From: Erythrophleum ivorense | Lineage: Eukaryota; Streptophyta; Magnoliopsida; Fabales; Fabaceae | Assembly (NCBI GenBank): GCA_026724425.1 | Contig: JAIUCV010000101.1 | Coordinates: 2,852,001-2,916,000, forward strand | Length of the DNA stretch: 64,000 nt | Reading direction: 5' to 3' | In this document: positions 52,949 to 64,000 of the stretch, piece by piece | Position numbering within the stretch: position 1 is the stretch's first letter | Layout of the letters: each line of letters opens with the position of its first letter | Notes under the pieces: generated by a model | What the model was told of the DNA's origin: nothing | Seen by the model: the letters and a program-made list of their open reading frames with translations, nothing else | Databases searched by the model: none | Translations under genes and position numbers: made by a program

Positions 52949-53377
52949 TTAAGGACTCGATGTAGCTGTAGAAGGAGGTGGAGAGAAGAACGGAATGGAT
53001 GGGAAGCTAGTCGGAAGAGAAGGCATTGTTGTTGGAAACGAAGGCAAATTTGGCATTGGAAATGGAGGGATTGAAGTGGGAATAGTGGGAAGAGCTGGTT
53101 GTGGCAACGTTGATGGCATTGGAGGAATCGAAGTGGGCATTGTGGGAAGAGTTGGTAGAGATGGTTGTGGCAATGTTGATGGCATTGGAGGAATAGAAGT
53201 GGGCATTGTGGGAAGAGTTGGTTGTGGCAATGTTGATGGCAATGGAGGTAGTCCCATTGTTGGGAAAGGCAGATTTGGAATTTGAGGAAGCGGTTGTTGC
53301 TGGAGAAGGTGTCGTGAGGCCGAGCAAGTGTTGATCATAATAAAGAAAGCAATGAGAAAGACCTTGTACGATGCCAT
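52949..53377 (-). CDS. Small secreted proline-rich repeat protein
   Basis: A 142-codon frame from ATG at 53377. The signal peptide is MASYKVFLIAFFIMINTCSA. The mature part repeats a unit of about 19 residues (PTMPTSIPPMPSTLPQP and variants) roughly three times, followed by PxFP/PxxP motifs to the end. The DNA repeats correspond to the protein repeats (53080-53250). This suggests an extracellular proline-rich wall protein. It is unlike its neighbour in repeat unit but shares size, signal peptide, strand and a TATATAAA promoter, so the two may be an old tandem pair. Confidence 0.72.
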   Translation of the reverse strand: MASYKVFLIAFFIMINTCSASRHLLQQQPLPQIPNLPFPTMGLPPLPSTLPQPTLPTMPTSIPPMPSTLPQPSLPTLPTMPTSIPPMPSTLPQPALPTIPTSIPPFPMPNLPSFPTTMPSLPTSFPSIPFFSPPPSTATSSP

Positions 53378-53485
53378 TTGGAGTGTGTTGATGAAACTTT
53401 AATTATATATGGCTAAGTCTTTCTATGATTGCCTCTTCCGTTTACTGCTTGGTGTTGATGAGAAATTTAATGTTATGCTATTGAG

Positions 53486-53493
53486 TTTATATA
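53486..53493 (-). promoter_or_regulatory. TATA box of proline-rich gene 2
   Basis: Minus-strand TATATAAA, 109 bp upstream of the start codon at 53377. Confidence 0.55.
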
Positions 53494-54549
53494 GAGGCAT
53501 AGACTTACAGGTACTTATTTGTTTAATAATTTTATATGGTTTTTAGTAGGTGTATTTAGAGTTTCTATGTGGTTGGCCAAGCCTTTGTTAGTTCAACTTC
53601 ATATGGTTTTTCAGATTATTTTGACAATTCAAAGGGTTTTGATATAAGTTAGTTCAACAATCAAAACCCCTCCATCCCTTATACACGTGTTACCTAACCG
53701 ACTTGGTTTGTGAGAAGTGAGAAATATATTAATATATACTACATATCTATAGATATATTTTTATGTTTGTGTATTGAAGTTTATTTATTGTTAAATGAAG
53801 AAAAAATAGTAAAGACAAAGTATCCACCCAAAACAAAAGCATAACTTACAATATTGGTGGGAATTAAAATGTATATGCATTTGATGTGGGTAAGCTTTTG
53901 TTAATCAAGATTTTCCATTTTTATGTGGTCTGTTTGGACTCTTTGATCCTAGCTTTGCCTTTTGGTTTCTGAAGCAATCCGTTTTAGAAGCTCAAGAACA
54001 AATGCTCTGTAAATCTACAACTATTGGATTTTACTCTGCCTTTCTTTCTTATTGTTTTTGGTATACACAACATCAAATAATCAAATCGATTGCTTCTTCT
54101 CTTGCTTGGTTTCAAAAGAGTCATCATGCTCATAGAAAAAAGCATGGATCAAGCCCATTTGCTACATGAGCTTACAGCTTTTATTACAAAAGCTAAAGCT
54201 ACATCAGAATTGTGTATGAGCTCCCCAAGAAATTGCTGGTTTGAATTCTTCATGATCTCTATCTCTTCTTGTGTCTTTGTATTTCGGTGTCATGTGAAAT
54301 GCATCTATCAAGTTCATAATTTTTTTTTGAAGTTAGTCTAGTCAAAAAGAGCATTAGAGTACAAAATTATATTTTTAAGTAGAACAAAGTGGTAACGGTT
54401 ACGAACTGATCTTTTCTTTAATAAAGTATTTTAGCTGGATCAACATGATCCTGACGTTGGCATGGCTGTTATTTTTCTTTAAAAATAAAACACAAGAAAG
54501 ACAAATGTTTAACAAAAAGGGAGAGTTTCATGTAAATTGTAAATGCATC
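53494..54549. other. Intergenic, no gene recognised
   Basis: AT-rich DNA with an unconvincing 83-codon frame at 54090-54341. It ends in the ACO1 3' flank. Confidence 0.5.
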
Positions 54550-55669
54550 TTAAGCCAAATCCTCATTTACCATTTTCTTCATGGTCTCAAGTCTAGATCC
54601 TTTGTCTCCAAACTTAGTCGTTGAATAAAGCTTCAAATAATCTTGAAACTGGTAGCCACTTGGATACAATAGCTTTGGAGATGGAGTTATTATGGCATCA
54701 CCAGCAGGATTGTAAAAACTAGCAATGGACAATCTACTTCCTTGCTTCACCGTCATTACACGGTGCACAACACTCTTGTACCTCCCATTACTCAGTATCT
54801 CGACTTGATCACCGGTATTGACAAAAATGGTATTGTTTTTGGATGGTGGGATATGAAACCACTTGCCATCCTTCATGAACTCAAGACCAGGAACTTGATC
54901 ATCCTGCAGGAGCAATATGATTCCTCCAGCATCGGTGTGTTCTCTCAATCCTCTCATGAGCTCAGGACGAGGACATTCAGGGTATTTAGCCACTTTTGTC
55001 CCAAAAGCTCGGCCTTTTGAACCAGAGAAGGCCTTCATTATGTCTTCTTGATCAAGACCAAGATTCTCACACATGAGCTTGGAGAGCTTCTCTGCAAACT
55101 TGTGTAGTTGAGAAACATATTCTTCCATTGTCTTGCTGCAATATATATCAGTTTAGAGCAATAAGCAAAAAAAACATGTAAAATGGTGAAACCTTTTGGA
55201 ACTTTTCACTTGTTAGTCAATACTTTACCTGAGTTCCTCTGAAATGTTTGGGATCTCGGAGATGTTTGAAGTCGGCTTATGCCAGATGAAGAAACTGCTT
55301 TCCCAATCTGCATCTGAGGTTTTGCCTTCACTCAAAGCCTTGACCATCTCTGACTGATAAAACTTCTCTTTCAGATGCTCCTCATAGTGAGAGTTAATCA
55401 TCTTCTTCACTTTCTCCATCAGCTCTTTATCAATTCCATGATTATCAACCTGAAAATTCACCGCTCACACAAGAACTAAAATTTTGGGAACATATATTGG
55501 AAACAGTGACTTGTCACTTGTGCATAAAGATAATATGACATACCATGAAGAATCCCCACTTATCACATGCATGATCAAGAAGTGACATGGTCTTGGTTCT
55601 GTTTTCTCCATCCAGATCGCCAAAATCAATAACTGGAATCTCAATCTCTCTCTCTTTGATCAAAACCAT
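54550..55669 (-). CDS. ACO1: 1-aminocyclopropane-1-carboxylate oxidase ACO1
   Basis: Three exons on the minus strand: 55669-55544, 55449-55229, 55135-54550, 310 residues, the length I recall for A. thaliana ACO1. The N-terminal DIOX_N part reads PVIDFGDLDGENR and CDKWGFF. The Fe(II) ligands are in HTDAGG and the later VVHRV. The RxS substrate motif is SRLSIASFYNP. The enzyme oxidises ACC to ethylene using O2, ascorbate, Fe(II) and CO2 activation, in the cytosol. A TATAAGTA box lies 63 bp upstream. The frame is intact. A catalytically unrelated 2-oxoglutarate dioxygenase is unlikely given length, exon pattern and position next to TET2 and KEA4. Confidence 0.94.
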
Positions 55670-55731
55670 CTCTTTTGCTTTTTGTTCTCAAACACAGAAT
55701 TGGTTGAAAAAGTTGTGCATTCTAAAAGGAG

Positions 55732-55739
55732 TACTTATA
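55732..55739 (-). promoter_or_regulatory. TATA-like box of ACO1
   Basis: Minus-strand TATAAGTA, 63 bp upstream of the ACO1 ATG. Confidence 0.5.
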
Positions 55740-58315
55740 GGCGTAGAGTGAGTGAGATCTTTGTCTGCTTTGTGTGGTAGGAGGCATATATTTGCCTACT
55801 TAGCTACTTGAAAGCAAAAACAATAGTTTCTTTCAATACTATTCTTTTTGTTATTAACTATCATTACACTTAAAGAACAATAAAAAGAAAAGAATAAGAA
55901 TCTGCCTTGGAAATGTAAAATGAACAATAGGATTAAAGAAAAGTCCAAGTTCAGTTCATACAACCATGTGATTCAAAAGTTTTGAATTTTCTTTCTTCTT
56001 TGCAAGGAAAGTGTTTTTGTATTATCCTCACTCATAAGTCATCATATTCACTGGACATAGCCTGTCTTGTATTGTGTCCTTATACATTTCTTTTCTACTT
56101 ATAAGTTTATTCAGACTGGTTGTTCTTGTAATTGTTAAAACTCAATATATAATTGTTTATGTCATGATTACTAGAGAGAACTACAAGTTACATTAGTAAT
56201 TAGGTAAAATAAGTTAGGTTGATGGATCCAACAATAGGAACAAAAAATCCATGTGGGTCTAAGCGGAATTAAGCGAAAGAATTGGCCACTACTATGGGCG
56301 CTCTCGGTTTCGAATTAAAAAACTGTTTATATTATATCTTCTTGTTTCATGTCTGTAACTTTGTAAGTTGATTTATTAAATTTGGAATGCTGATTAGAGA
56401 ATGTTATCCTTCTCTTTTTAACGTCGAATATTTTGGATTAGTAACTGATTTGTTAGTCTATAACTCTACACATTTTCAGTTCTGACGGCCCATTAAGCTT
56501 AAATGGCCCAAGACTTAGTGACATAAATGGTCTTGCACTAAGAAAATAATTTCAAATGCCACAAAAACTAATTATGAAATAGTTTTCAGATAGTTTAAGC
56601 AAACAATCGGATTTGCATATTTTACAACAGCATAAGATGAGAATATTGAAAAACTAAAGGTTCTTTTAGATCAAATCTTATCAATATTGATAGAATTGAA
56701 GATACAAAAGTGAAATAAATTTATGTGTATAAAACAGTGTTCAAGAAAGCGCTAGGCGTTAAGCGGGCGGTGGGTCAGTGCCTAGCGCCTAGAACGCCTA
56801 ATCGGAGCCTAGGCGATTTTTAGACGTTTTTAAAGTTTACGAAATAAACTTATATATTATACATATTTTAAATATATTAAGTTCAAAATACACTCAAAAA
56901 TTAAAAAAGTATTAAAACTAAACTATAAAAGTATAATATTTTCATATTAGATAATATATCCATAAAAAAATGAATTTTGTTAAACTATAAATAAAAATTT
57001 AGATCAAATCATGGTTTATAAATATCTAGGCGCCCAGAAGGTAATCGCTACAGTTTATGACCGCCTAGCGCCTAGGCACTGCCTAGGCGGCCGCCTAGAC
57101 CGCCTTTTAGAACACTGGTATAAAAAGATAGAAAGGAAGAGAAAGAGGAAGGATATCTATATTCCTTATATTTTAACAGTAGTTTTCGATTACCTTGCGA
57201 AAGCGCCATGAGCACGAAGTCTATCTTTCTCCTCGGTTAATTCTCTGATTCCAAATTGGTTAGCCTAACAAGCTAGTCTCTTAGAATCATAGTATTAATT
57301 AATAAAAAAAACAAAAACAAAAATTGATTTATTAAATTACGAAATCAAAATTTAACTAGATGAAATAAAAGTGAAGATTTTGTTTCTGATGATGTAATGA
57401 CAATCAATGATGAATGAAACCAAGTGAACAATGATGTAAAATCTGTCGGATTTGCTCACTCTATTCCATTCATCACCGATAGACATTCCAATCATCATAA
57501 CCAAAATTTTCTCTTTTGACGAGCAAAATCTACGATTAGCCACTGAAGTCATGTAGATTTGGTTGGCTTAAAACAATGAACTGTCTTATCACCATCTTAT
57601 ATGATCCTTAAAAACTTTAGTTAGATCTTCTAGACGATGGGTTTTTGGTTAAGAATTGGCCGATTATGAAAACAATTTAGACCAATTTATCTTTACTTGG
57701 CAAAAAAAAGACGGTTTATCACATTTAATTTAATGCAAAAAATTATAAGAAAAACACAATAAAAGAAGGAAATTTGATTTGGTAAAAGTACTCCAAACTT
57801 AACGAGCCAGAAAAGACCAAACATTTCAATCAAACCTGAGAAAAATATACATATATTCAAATGACCAAACGTAATCTTTTTATTAATGTGCAATTTCAGC
57901 AAATTAAAATAGTGACTTTTTTCTCTTCGCAGCCACGAAAAGAAGAACCACGCGCAAACGTAGGCGCGTGTGTGATAAGGATTCGGTTACCACTTACAAG
58001 TTACAACGTCCCACACACTTTTGTTTCCAGAATCAAAAAAGGACTTATCGTATCTCACGCTAACATAACATTTGCCCCTTAAGCAAACCGAGGAAAAATG
58101 AAAATGAATTAACAAAATTATTAATCACTAATAAAAAAATAAAAATTAGTTTTCCCTCAATCTTTCTGCTTTCTCGTTCTCCAACCACCGGAAAGAGAGA
58201 GAAGAAGAAGAAGAAGAAGCAGCAGCAGCACACACGAGGAAAAAATCGATCTCACTCTCTTTCTCTTCTTTCTCTATCGCTCCGCCGCGCCACCATTACT
58301 GGCGAATTCGTCTCT
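55740..58315. other. Shared ACO1/KEA4 upstream region
   Basis: Divergent promoters for ACO1 (left) and KEA4 (right), AT-rich, with a hAT-type MITE at 56735-57117. The KEA4 leader (about 58160-58315) contains GAA and GCA triplet runs at 58201-58230. No other gene recognised. Confidence 0.6.
56735..57117. mobile_element. hAT-type MITE, 383 bp
   Basis: Ends CAGTGTTC and GAACACTG are inverted repeats, and the element is flanked by the exact 8-bp duplication GTATAAAA (56727-56734 and 57118-57125). Both subterminal regions are packed with GCCTAGGCG-type palindromic motifs while the middle is AT-rich. No coding capacity. An 8-bp duplication and subterminal motif clusters are hAT features. Confidence 0.9.
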
Positions 58316-61300
58316 ATGAAAACGATGAGGCTACTCGCATTTCTTCTGATCTGTAGTTTCTCTCTTGCTTTTTCCGCCGAGTCCGATATCGGGACTGACT
58401 CAGTTGTCACTCGGGAGATCAACGGAACCGCAGCTGAGTCCAATGCGACGAGCGCGAAACCTAAGGAAGACAGTTTCGCCGATATGATCGATCGGGCACT
58501 TGAGAAGGAGTTTCCGGAGAATGACCAGAATGAAGGTTCGTCTACTAGATCTTCAATGTTCTACATTTTTATCAACTTTGCATTTTGTTGTTTAGTACGC
58601 CCCTATTGAGCTAGGGTTTTTGTCTCCAGAGATCAGCTCTCACTAGATTTCAGTTTTCTCCCAGATTTTCAATTGCATTTTGTGGTAATTGTCAATTGAT
58701 CCTCTCTAGGGATTTATCATTAGCTAAGTGGTATAGACTCTCTCTTTGCTCACATACAGTATTATCTATTGGAAGGTTTGTAGATTTCTCATGCTTAATG
58801 GCTTTCTGGCATTTAATGTTTGAGTGTTGAAATGAGAAAGTCATTGAACTCTATGAATCTGCTGTTTGTGAAATGCTTTTCCTTTGTTTTGTTTTGCTTT
58901 TGCAGTTCCTGATCCAGGAAGCTTCAATAACAGTGTTGCTGATCAGCAGGTTAGTAATTGGAGTTTTCGCCAGTTCAGTTGTGCCCATATTGCTTTTACA
59001 CAGCACACTGCTGAATCTTGTGTTGTTTTGTTTCTTTCTTTCTTTCAATTAAGCTATTTGTTATGCTCATCAGGCTGTTCTGGAGACTGTCGCTCGAGTT
59101 AAGCCCAAGAAAAATGAGACCAAGACCAAGGAGGAGAAGTGAGTCTTCCTAACGCATACTTCTGTTTAGAGTCGATTTGTGCAAGTAGTGGCTGTTATCT
59201 ACTTCTGTTTAACATTACTAAAGCAAACTATAACATAATAAGTGCCTTTAATTCTAGATCATTCTTTAATTTGGATAATGAGAATGGCGTAGAAGATACT
59301 CCAAGACTGATAGATAGGAAGGTAAGCTTACGTAGTTTTACATCATTTGTACTCTATATTTCTGAAGAATATACATCTATTATGCATCCTTTTGTAAAAA
59401 CATTCCGGTAATGTGAATTTGCTGTAATTCCAATCCAGGACAACATTTTTATCATGTCCAATCCAAAATCCAAGTACCCTGTACTGCAGCTAGATTTAAG
59501 GTAACTATAGCATTCGTAATGAAATTTCTTTGTTCGGTTATAATTTGTAGGAATTTACCTTACGCTTTTTTGTTGTTGGGGACATCTCTCTTAAAACGTT
59601 TGTAGGCTGATATCAGATTTGGTCGTCGTCATTGTTTCTGCTACTTGTGGTGGAATTGCCTTTGCTTGTGCTGGTCAACCGGTTAGGACACGCTGCCTTT
59701 GCAGAGCTTGTGACTTTCAATTTTATTCCTTTAGCATTTGAGTATTTAGCTTTAAGAAAGTATAGAAACGAAGTTTTGGAGCTTGAACGATCGAAGTGTG
59801 ATAGTGTTATTTAATTTCTAAACTACCTATATGGCAGGTGATTACTGGGTATCTATTGGCTGGATCTATCATTGGGCCGGGTGGGTTAAGCTTTGTTAGT
59901 GAAATGGTGCAGGTACCTTACAACAGCTTTAGATCTTTAAGTTTCCTTCTTTTTTGTTTCCATATGATGTTTCTGCAGAATAGCATGACTAAAAGATGGC
60001 CTGCTTATATAAATGGTGGACAAGGACTTGATTTATATATTTTTGTGTAGCACAGGTCGAAACAGTAGCTCAGTTTGGTGTTATCTTTCTCCTTTTTGCT
60101 TTAGGATTAGAATTTTCTGCAGCAAAGGTTAGCATGTTTCCACCCTCTTGATATCTGTCTGGTTTCTTTGTTCCAGCCGATTGAAACTTTTGAGACAGTT
60201 TTTGTACTTTGTGGTTGCAGCTTCGTGTAGTTCGTGCAGTAGCTATTCCAGGAGGTCTTCTTCAAATATTTTTGTTCATGTGCTTGAGTGGGATAACAGC
60301 CTCGGTATGTTGTAATTTCTAAATAGTGGTAGCAATCAAGTTAAGAATATGTTATTAGGCATTTTGTGTATATATCATGAACATAAGTAGAATGTATTTG
60401 GTTGACTTAGCTGTTTCTTCATTGCAGTTATGTGGCGGTAAACTAACAGAAGGAATATTCGTAGGTGCATTTCTTTCAATGTCATCAACAGCAGTGGTAT
60501 ATTCTAGTTTCACTTGTGTATTTTTGCATACCTTATGTTGTATTGAAATTTTTTGCATGTATAATATTTTGACATTGTTCTACACTGTTAGAATTTATTC
60601 ATGTGCTCTAACTCACTAAATTTGATCTTTTCTTTATTTTACTGGTTATGTTTTCCTAAACTGCTCTTTAGGCTGGGTCCTCATATGTTTTCATTACCTC
60701 ACCATAATTCTTGTACCAGGTTTTGAAATTTTTAATGGAGAAAAATAGCATAAGTGCTCTACATGGCCAGATAACCGTTGGAACTCTTATCCTTCAGGTA
60801 TCTACTTGGTCACTCTCCAAACAATAGCATATTTAATATGATTTTTACAGGCTCTTGTTTCCACTTAATCTTTTGTATGCTACTGCATTTCATCAGTTAA
60901 TATGCTGTAAGCAACAATTGCTTTCCTTAGTTTTTTTTTTTATTAATTTATAGTTTCATGAATCACTAGGATTGTGCTGTCGGTTTGCTTTTTGCTCTCC
61001 TTCCGGTTCTTGGCGGCACATCTGGTCTTCTTCAAGGAGTGTTGTCCATGGCTAAATCGTATGTGTTTTCTTTTCCAGGAAGTTTTGTGAAGATATTGAC
61101 AATACCCTGCTTCCTTTTTTCACTTGTTATAAGTTGTGGTCTAATGAATCCAAGCTTTTGACCTGGGTAAATTCTTTCCAGGTTGGCTATTTTGATTGCG
61201 TTTTTGGCTGCTTTGTTTGTATTGTCACGTACCTGGGTACCTTGGTTTCTAAAACTTATGACAAGCCTTTCTTCTCAGGTATACATACATTTTTTTTTTA

Positions 61301-62700
61301 CCTGTTTCCGTTTTGGTCTTTAAATTGTTTATCAACTTAAGCGTTTCTCAATCTTTGACAGACTAACGAGCTCTACCAGTTGGCCGCTGTAGCATTTTGC
61401 TTGCTTGTCGCTTGGGTTAGTCTGATCCCTTTGTTCTTCTTACCTATCGGCTTTTTGCACATGTACGAATCTCAAATTTTCAATCCATAAACCCAATATC
61501 GTTTTGGCTTCTTCAGTGTAGTGACAAGCTCGGTCTAAGTCTTGAGTTGGGTTCCTTTGCGGCAGGAGTTATGATCTCAACAACTGATCTCGGTCAGCAT
61601 ACTCTTGAACAGGTAAGAAAGAATTCAAGTGTGTCTGCCCATTTTCCTTGGCCACTCTCTAATTTTGAAAGTGTCTTTCTTAATTATGTATTATCATTGA
61701 CTTCCTGATGAAATACGTTTCCCTTATTTGGCCCGTTGTACATAACTGACCATATAGACCCGTTCTTATCGCAACTGTTTCCTTACAGGTGGAACCCATC
61801 CGCAATTTTTTTGCAGCACTGTTCCTTGCAAGTATCGGCATGTTGATACATATGCACTTCTTGTGGAACCATGTCGACATTCTGTTAGCAGCTGTGTTAC
61901 TGGTGATAGTGATAAAGACCGTGGTAGTTGCAATCGTTGTCAAAATCTTTGGATACAATAACAAAACTGCAGTACTAGTAAGAAGTGAAACCCTTCTTTT
62001 TTCCCCGCTTTTGCATTACCCCAAGTCTTCTCCTAGAGAGAGAGGGGCCTTACAGTTTTCTCGTCTATAGGTTGGAATGTCACTTGCACAGATTGGGGAA
62101 TTTGCTTTTGTTCTGCTAAGTCGAGCATCTAATCTTCACCTAATTGAGGTAAGCAGTCAAATGCCTCTTTGAATATCTAGATCCAACTTAGCATATATCT
62201 TCCAGACTCTGTGGTACCATACCATAATAGCTTGCTTTTTGCGGAGCTATAACAATGAAGGGGGTTTGTGTTTATTTGCAGAGCAAACTGTATCTCCTGC
62301 TTCTGGGAACAACTGCTTTAAGCTTGGTATGGTCCAGTCCCACATCATATTCATAGCAGTAGATTTTACGATACATCAAAGAAACTAGAATATGGTTTAG
62401 TAACTGTTCAAGTAAAATGTGTCACAGGTAACAACACCATTGCTATTCAAGTTGATACCGGCCGTTGTACATTTAGGAGTGCTCTTGCGGTGGTTCTCTC
62501 CCGACAGCTCAACCGATGTAAATCCAAATCATCTTTGTGTCTTCTCTCTCTCTTTTGCTCTCTACAACTTTGGCTTTGAACTTGGGACTTTTTGTTTGTT
62601 TGTTTCATCTCTACAGATTGGATTCAAAGGAGAATTGTATCATTCAGAGAGCGCAAAGCGTATATCTCTAATGATCCAAGGTTCTCTTCACGACTCTTGA
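58316..62700 (+). CDS. KEA4: K+ efflux antiporter KEA4
   Basis: Twenty exons, 576 residues, all phases consistent: 58316-58535, 58906-58949, 59074-59138, 59258-59321, 59439-59500, 59606-59681, 59838-59912, 60056-60127, 60221-60304, 60428-60496, 60720-60797, 60970-61058, 61182-61278, 61362-61415, 61517-61612, 61789-61977, 62071-62148, 62282-62326, 62428-62517, 62617-62700. A signal peptide (LLAFLLICSFSLAFSA) and acidic luminal stretch precede a CPA2 Na+/H+-exchanger domain of about a dozen helices (GYLLAGSIIGPGGLSF, GVIFLLFALGLEFSAAK, FLSMSSTAV, AQIGEFAFVLLSRAS). No C-terminal KTN domain, as in the KEA4-6 group, which exchanges K+ for H+ in Golgi, trans-Golgi and prevacuolar membranes. ATG at 58325 is an alternative start. 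Confidence 0.94.
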
Positions 62701-63182
62701 TGATGTTTTACTATAACACACAACAACAACATCAAGCTCACATTTGATCTCAAGCTAGGCAAAGGCAGGCAATGAATGGGAACCGTCGGTTGTGTTTCCG
62801 GATGTATAGATGATTCGAGAGATCAGAAGAAATCCCCATAAGAGGAAACTGTATAAAATCTCCACACGAAGATAACTACAGAGACTTGTAACCTTTCGCT
62901 TCATTTTTTTTTTTTAATGTTTTGTGATTCTTTTTTGGGTAAAAAGGTAGGAAGAGTTTATTTCTTAGTTTGTTTTCTGTCTTCTTATATGCTTCTGAAA
63001 CAAAAGTAGAAACAACCTTCAACGTACTGTAATGACACCAACCCATAGCACTACTATATCTCTTAAATAAAGAGTTTTTGAAATAATCGACTACAGAGTA
63101 CAACAAATACAATTTAATTAAAGAATATTTGATCTAAGAGGCAAAAACATGAAAGAAAGAAAAGAATGAATCAATGTTTTGT
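62701..63182. other. Convergent 3' flanks of KEA4 and NDL3
   Basis: KEA4 3' UTR from the left and NDL3 3' UTR from the right meet here. AT-rich, no other feature. Confidence 0.65.
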
Positions 63183-64000
63183 TTAACATTTCGTGGTGGT
63201 AACCCGAGTTTTTATTGGCTTTAGCTTCAAACCAAGACTCTCCGGAGAAAGAAGCTCCGGCGAAATGCACGACGGACTGAGTGGACTCCGGGGACTATCG
63301 CTAACCCGGCCAGGCCGATACAACCCAAACCCCATGAAGAAGAACTCCATTGGTATCAACATAGCATGTGGCTGCTCTTCTGTCACCATTGATCCACAAG
63401 CTTGCACCTTCAATTTCAAACAAGAAAAACATCAAATCATGTTCTAAGAATCATCCAAAAGCTTAGGTACATTAAAACCGCATACCTCAACCAGGGCGCT
63501 GTATTTTCGGTCCAACGCAGCCACCATGTGAAGAGTCTCGGAGTGGAAAGGAGATTGATCGCCGACAAATATGAGTGTACGACATTTTAAACTCCTCAAA
63601 CCATCAGTTATGTCATGTCTCCTGTTGATTGCTTCCAGAAACCGCCTCAGACTAATACCATGTCTTTCACCAAGCAACTGAATAAACATACATGAGTGTT
63701 ACAACAACGCTAAGGTGACGAAAAAACCCGTAATCTAACAAAAAGTTACTACTAAGTTAATCACTGACCCTTCTGCATTCATGTACTACATCTCTCTCTG
63801 GAACTTCAGAGCTACCACGAGCTTCCTGTCGTGATTAATAAACAATATCAATAATCGATGTCTATTGAGTATATGCTCGAAGAATCACAAGAACGATTAT
63901 TACCTTACTGAAGTACCTCTGAAGGAATCGATCTTTTAACAGTCCAGACATTCCATAATAGTACAACAAGTTTGACACTACCTGCAGAATTAGTATAATG
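63183..64000 (-). CDS. NDL3: NDL3 (N-MYC downregulated-like 3), 3' part only
   Basis: Four C-terminal exons on the minus strand: 63981-63904, 63825-63769, 63677-63486, 63407-63183. The gene continues beyond the window. Diagnostic segments are VSNLLYYYGMSGLLKDRFLQ, the NDR alpha/beta-hydrolase fold end (CRTLIFVGDQSPFHSETLHM, RKYSALVE) and VQACGSMVTEEQPHAML, followed by a Ser/Pro-rich tail (SPRSPLSPSCISPELLSPES). Family knowledge: NDL proteins are non-catalytic hydrolase-fold partners of the heterotrimeric G-protein beta subunit and influence root auxin transport. Splice sites and phases are intact. The position after KEA4 matches At2g19620. Confidence 0.9.

Noticed and set aside
52995..53285. 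Plus-strand Gly/Val/Ile-rich frame
   Set aside because: Antisense reading of the proline-rich repeats; the minus strand has signal peptide, ATG and TATA box.
57011..57211. 66-codon frame over the right end of the MITE
   Set aside because: It consists of MITE subterminal motifs and runs past the target duplication into flank.
1..64000. CRISPR arrays, bacterial operons, tRNA or rRNA genes
   Set aside because: The DNA is plant nuclear. No regularly spaced repeat array was found and no tRNA cloverleaf with a B-box was recognised by eye; a covariance-model scan would be needed to exclude small RNA genes.

Overview
The window is plant nuclear DNA from the genus Arabidopsis or a very close Brassicaceae relative. 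The right half carries, in order, genes recognisable as orthologues of a collinear block on Arabidopsis thaliana chromosome 2: EER5/THP1, CDA1, TET2, ACO1, KEA4 and NDL3 (At2g19560 to At2g19620, from memory). They have GT-AG introns (one GC-AG), AT-rich spacers and plant promoters. Gene identities rest on remembered protein families; no search was run.

Left half (1 to about 35.85 kb): a nest of mobile DNA. A 6.2-kb Helitron (1734-7967) contains a broken RPA70-like exon. A 4.8-kb Copia element (10811-15645, TSD GCTAT) sits in intron 1 of a duplicated 5' fragment of the cohesin gene SMC3. Next is a decayed reverse-strand Copia piece. Then comes a reverse-strand miniature LTR element (TRIM) split by an 11.4-kb Tat-lineage Ty3/gypsy element (17884-29309, TSD ACACC, LTRs of equal length with no difference seen). 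A two-domain NYN gene (30221-31666) follows, then a hAT element with a frameshifted transposase (about 32.4-35.8 kb).

Junction (35.85-38.1 kb): a 3' fragment of a GRWD1-like WD40 gene (At2g19540-like) and a 5' fragment of a GH17 beta-1,3-glucanase gene.

Right half (38.1-64 kb): EER5 (-), CDA1 (-), a chimeric locus joining an ACT-kinase N-terminal fragment to an unknown membrane/coiled-coil exon (-), TET2 (-), two small secreted proline-rich genes (-), ACO1 (-), a 383-bp hAT-type MITE, KEA4 (+, 20 exons) and the 3' part of NDL3 (-, running off the window). These neighbours do not form a pathway. EER5 and ACO1 both concern ethylene (response and synthesis), which may be coincidence.

The most interesting system is inside the gypsy element. 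Gag-protease and RT/RNase H/integrase share one reading frame separated by a single UAG in the context UAG CAA UUA, the tobamovirus-type read-through signal. Downstream of pol lie a GCAA-loop hairpin, a run of small ACGG...CCGT hairpins, and a roughly 980-codon antisense gene with plausible introns and its own TATA box next to an E2F-like site.
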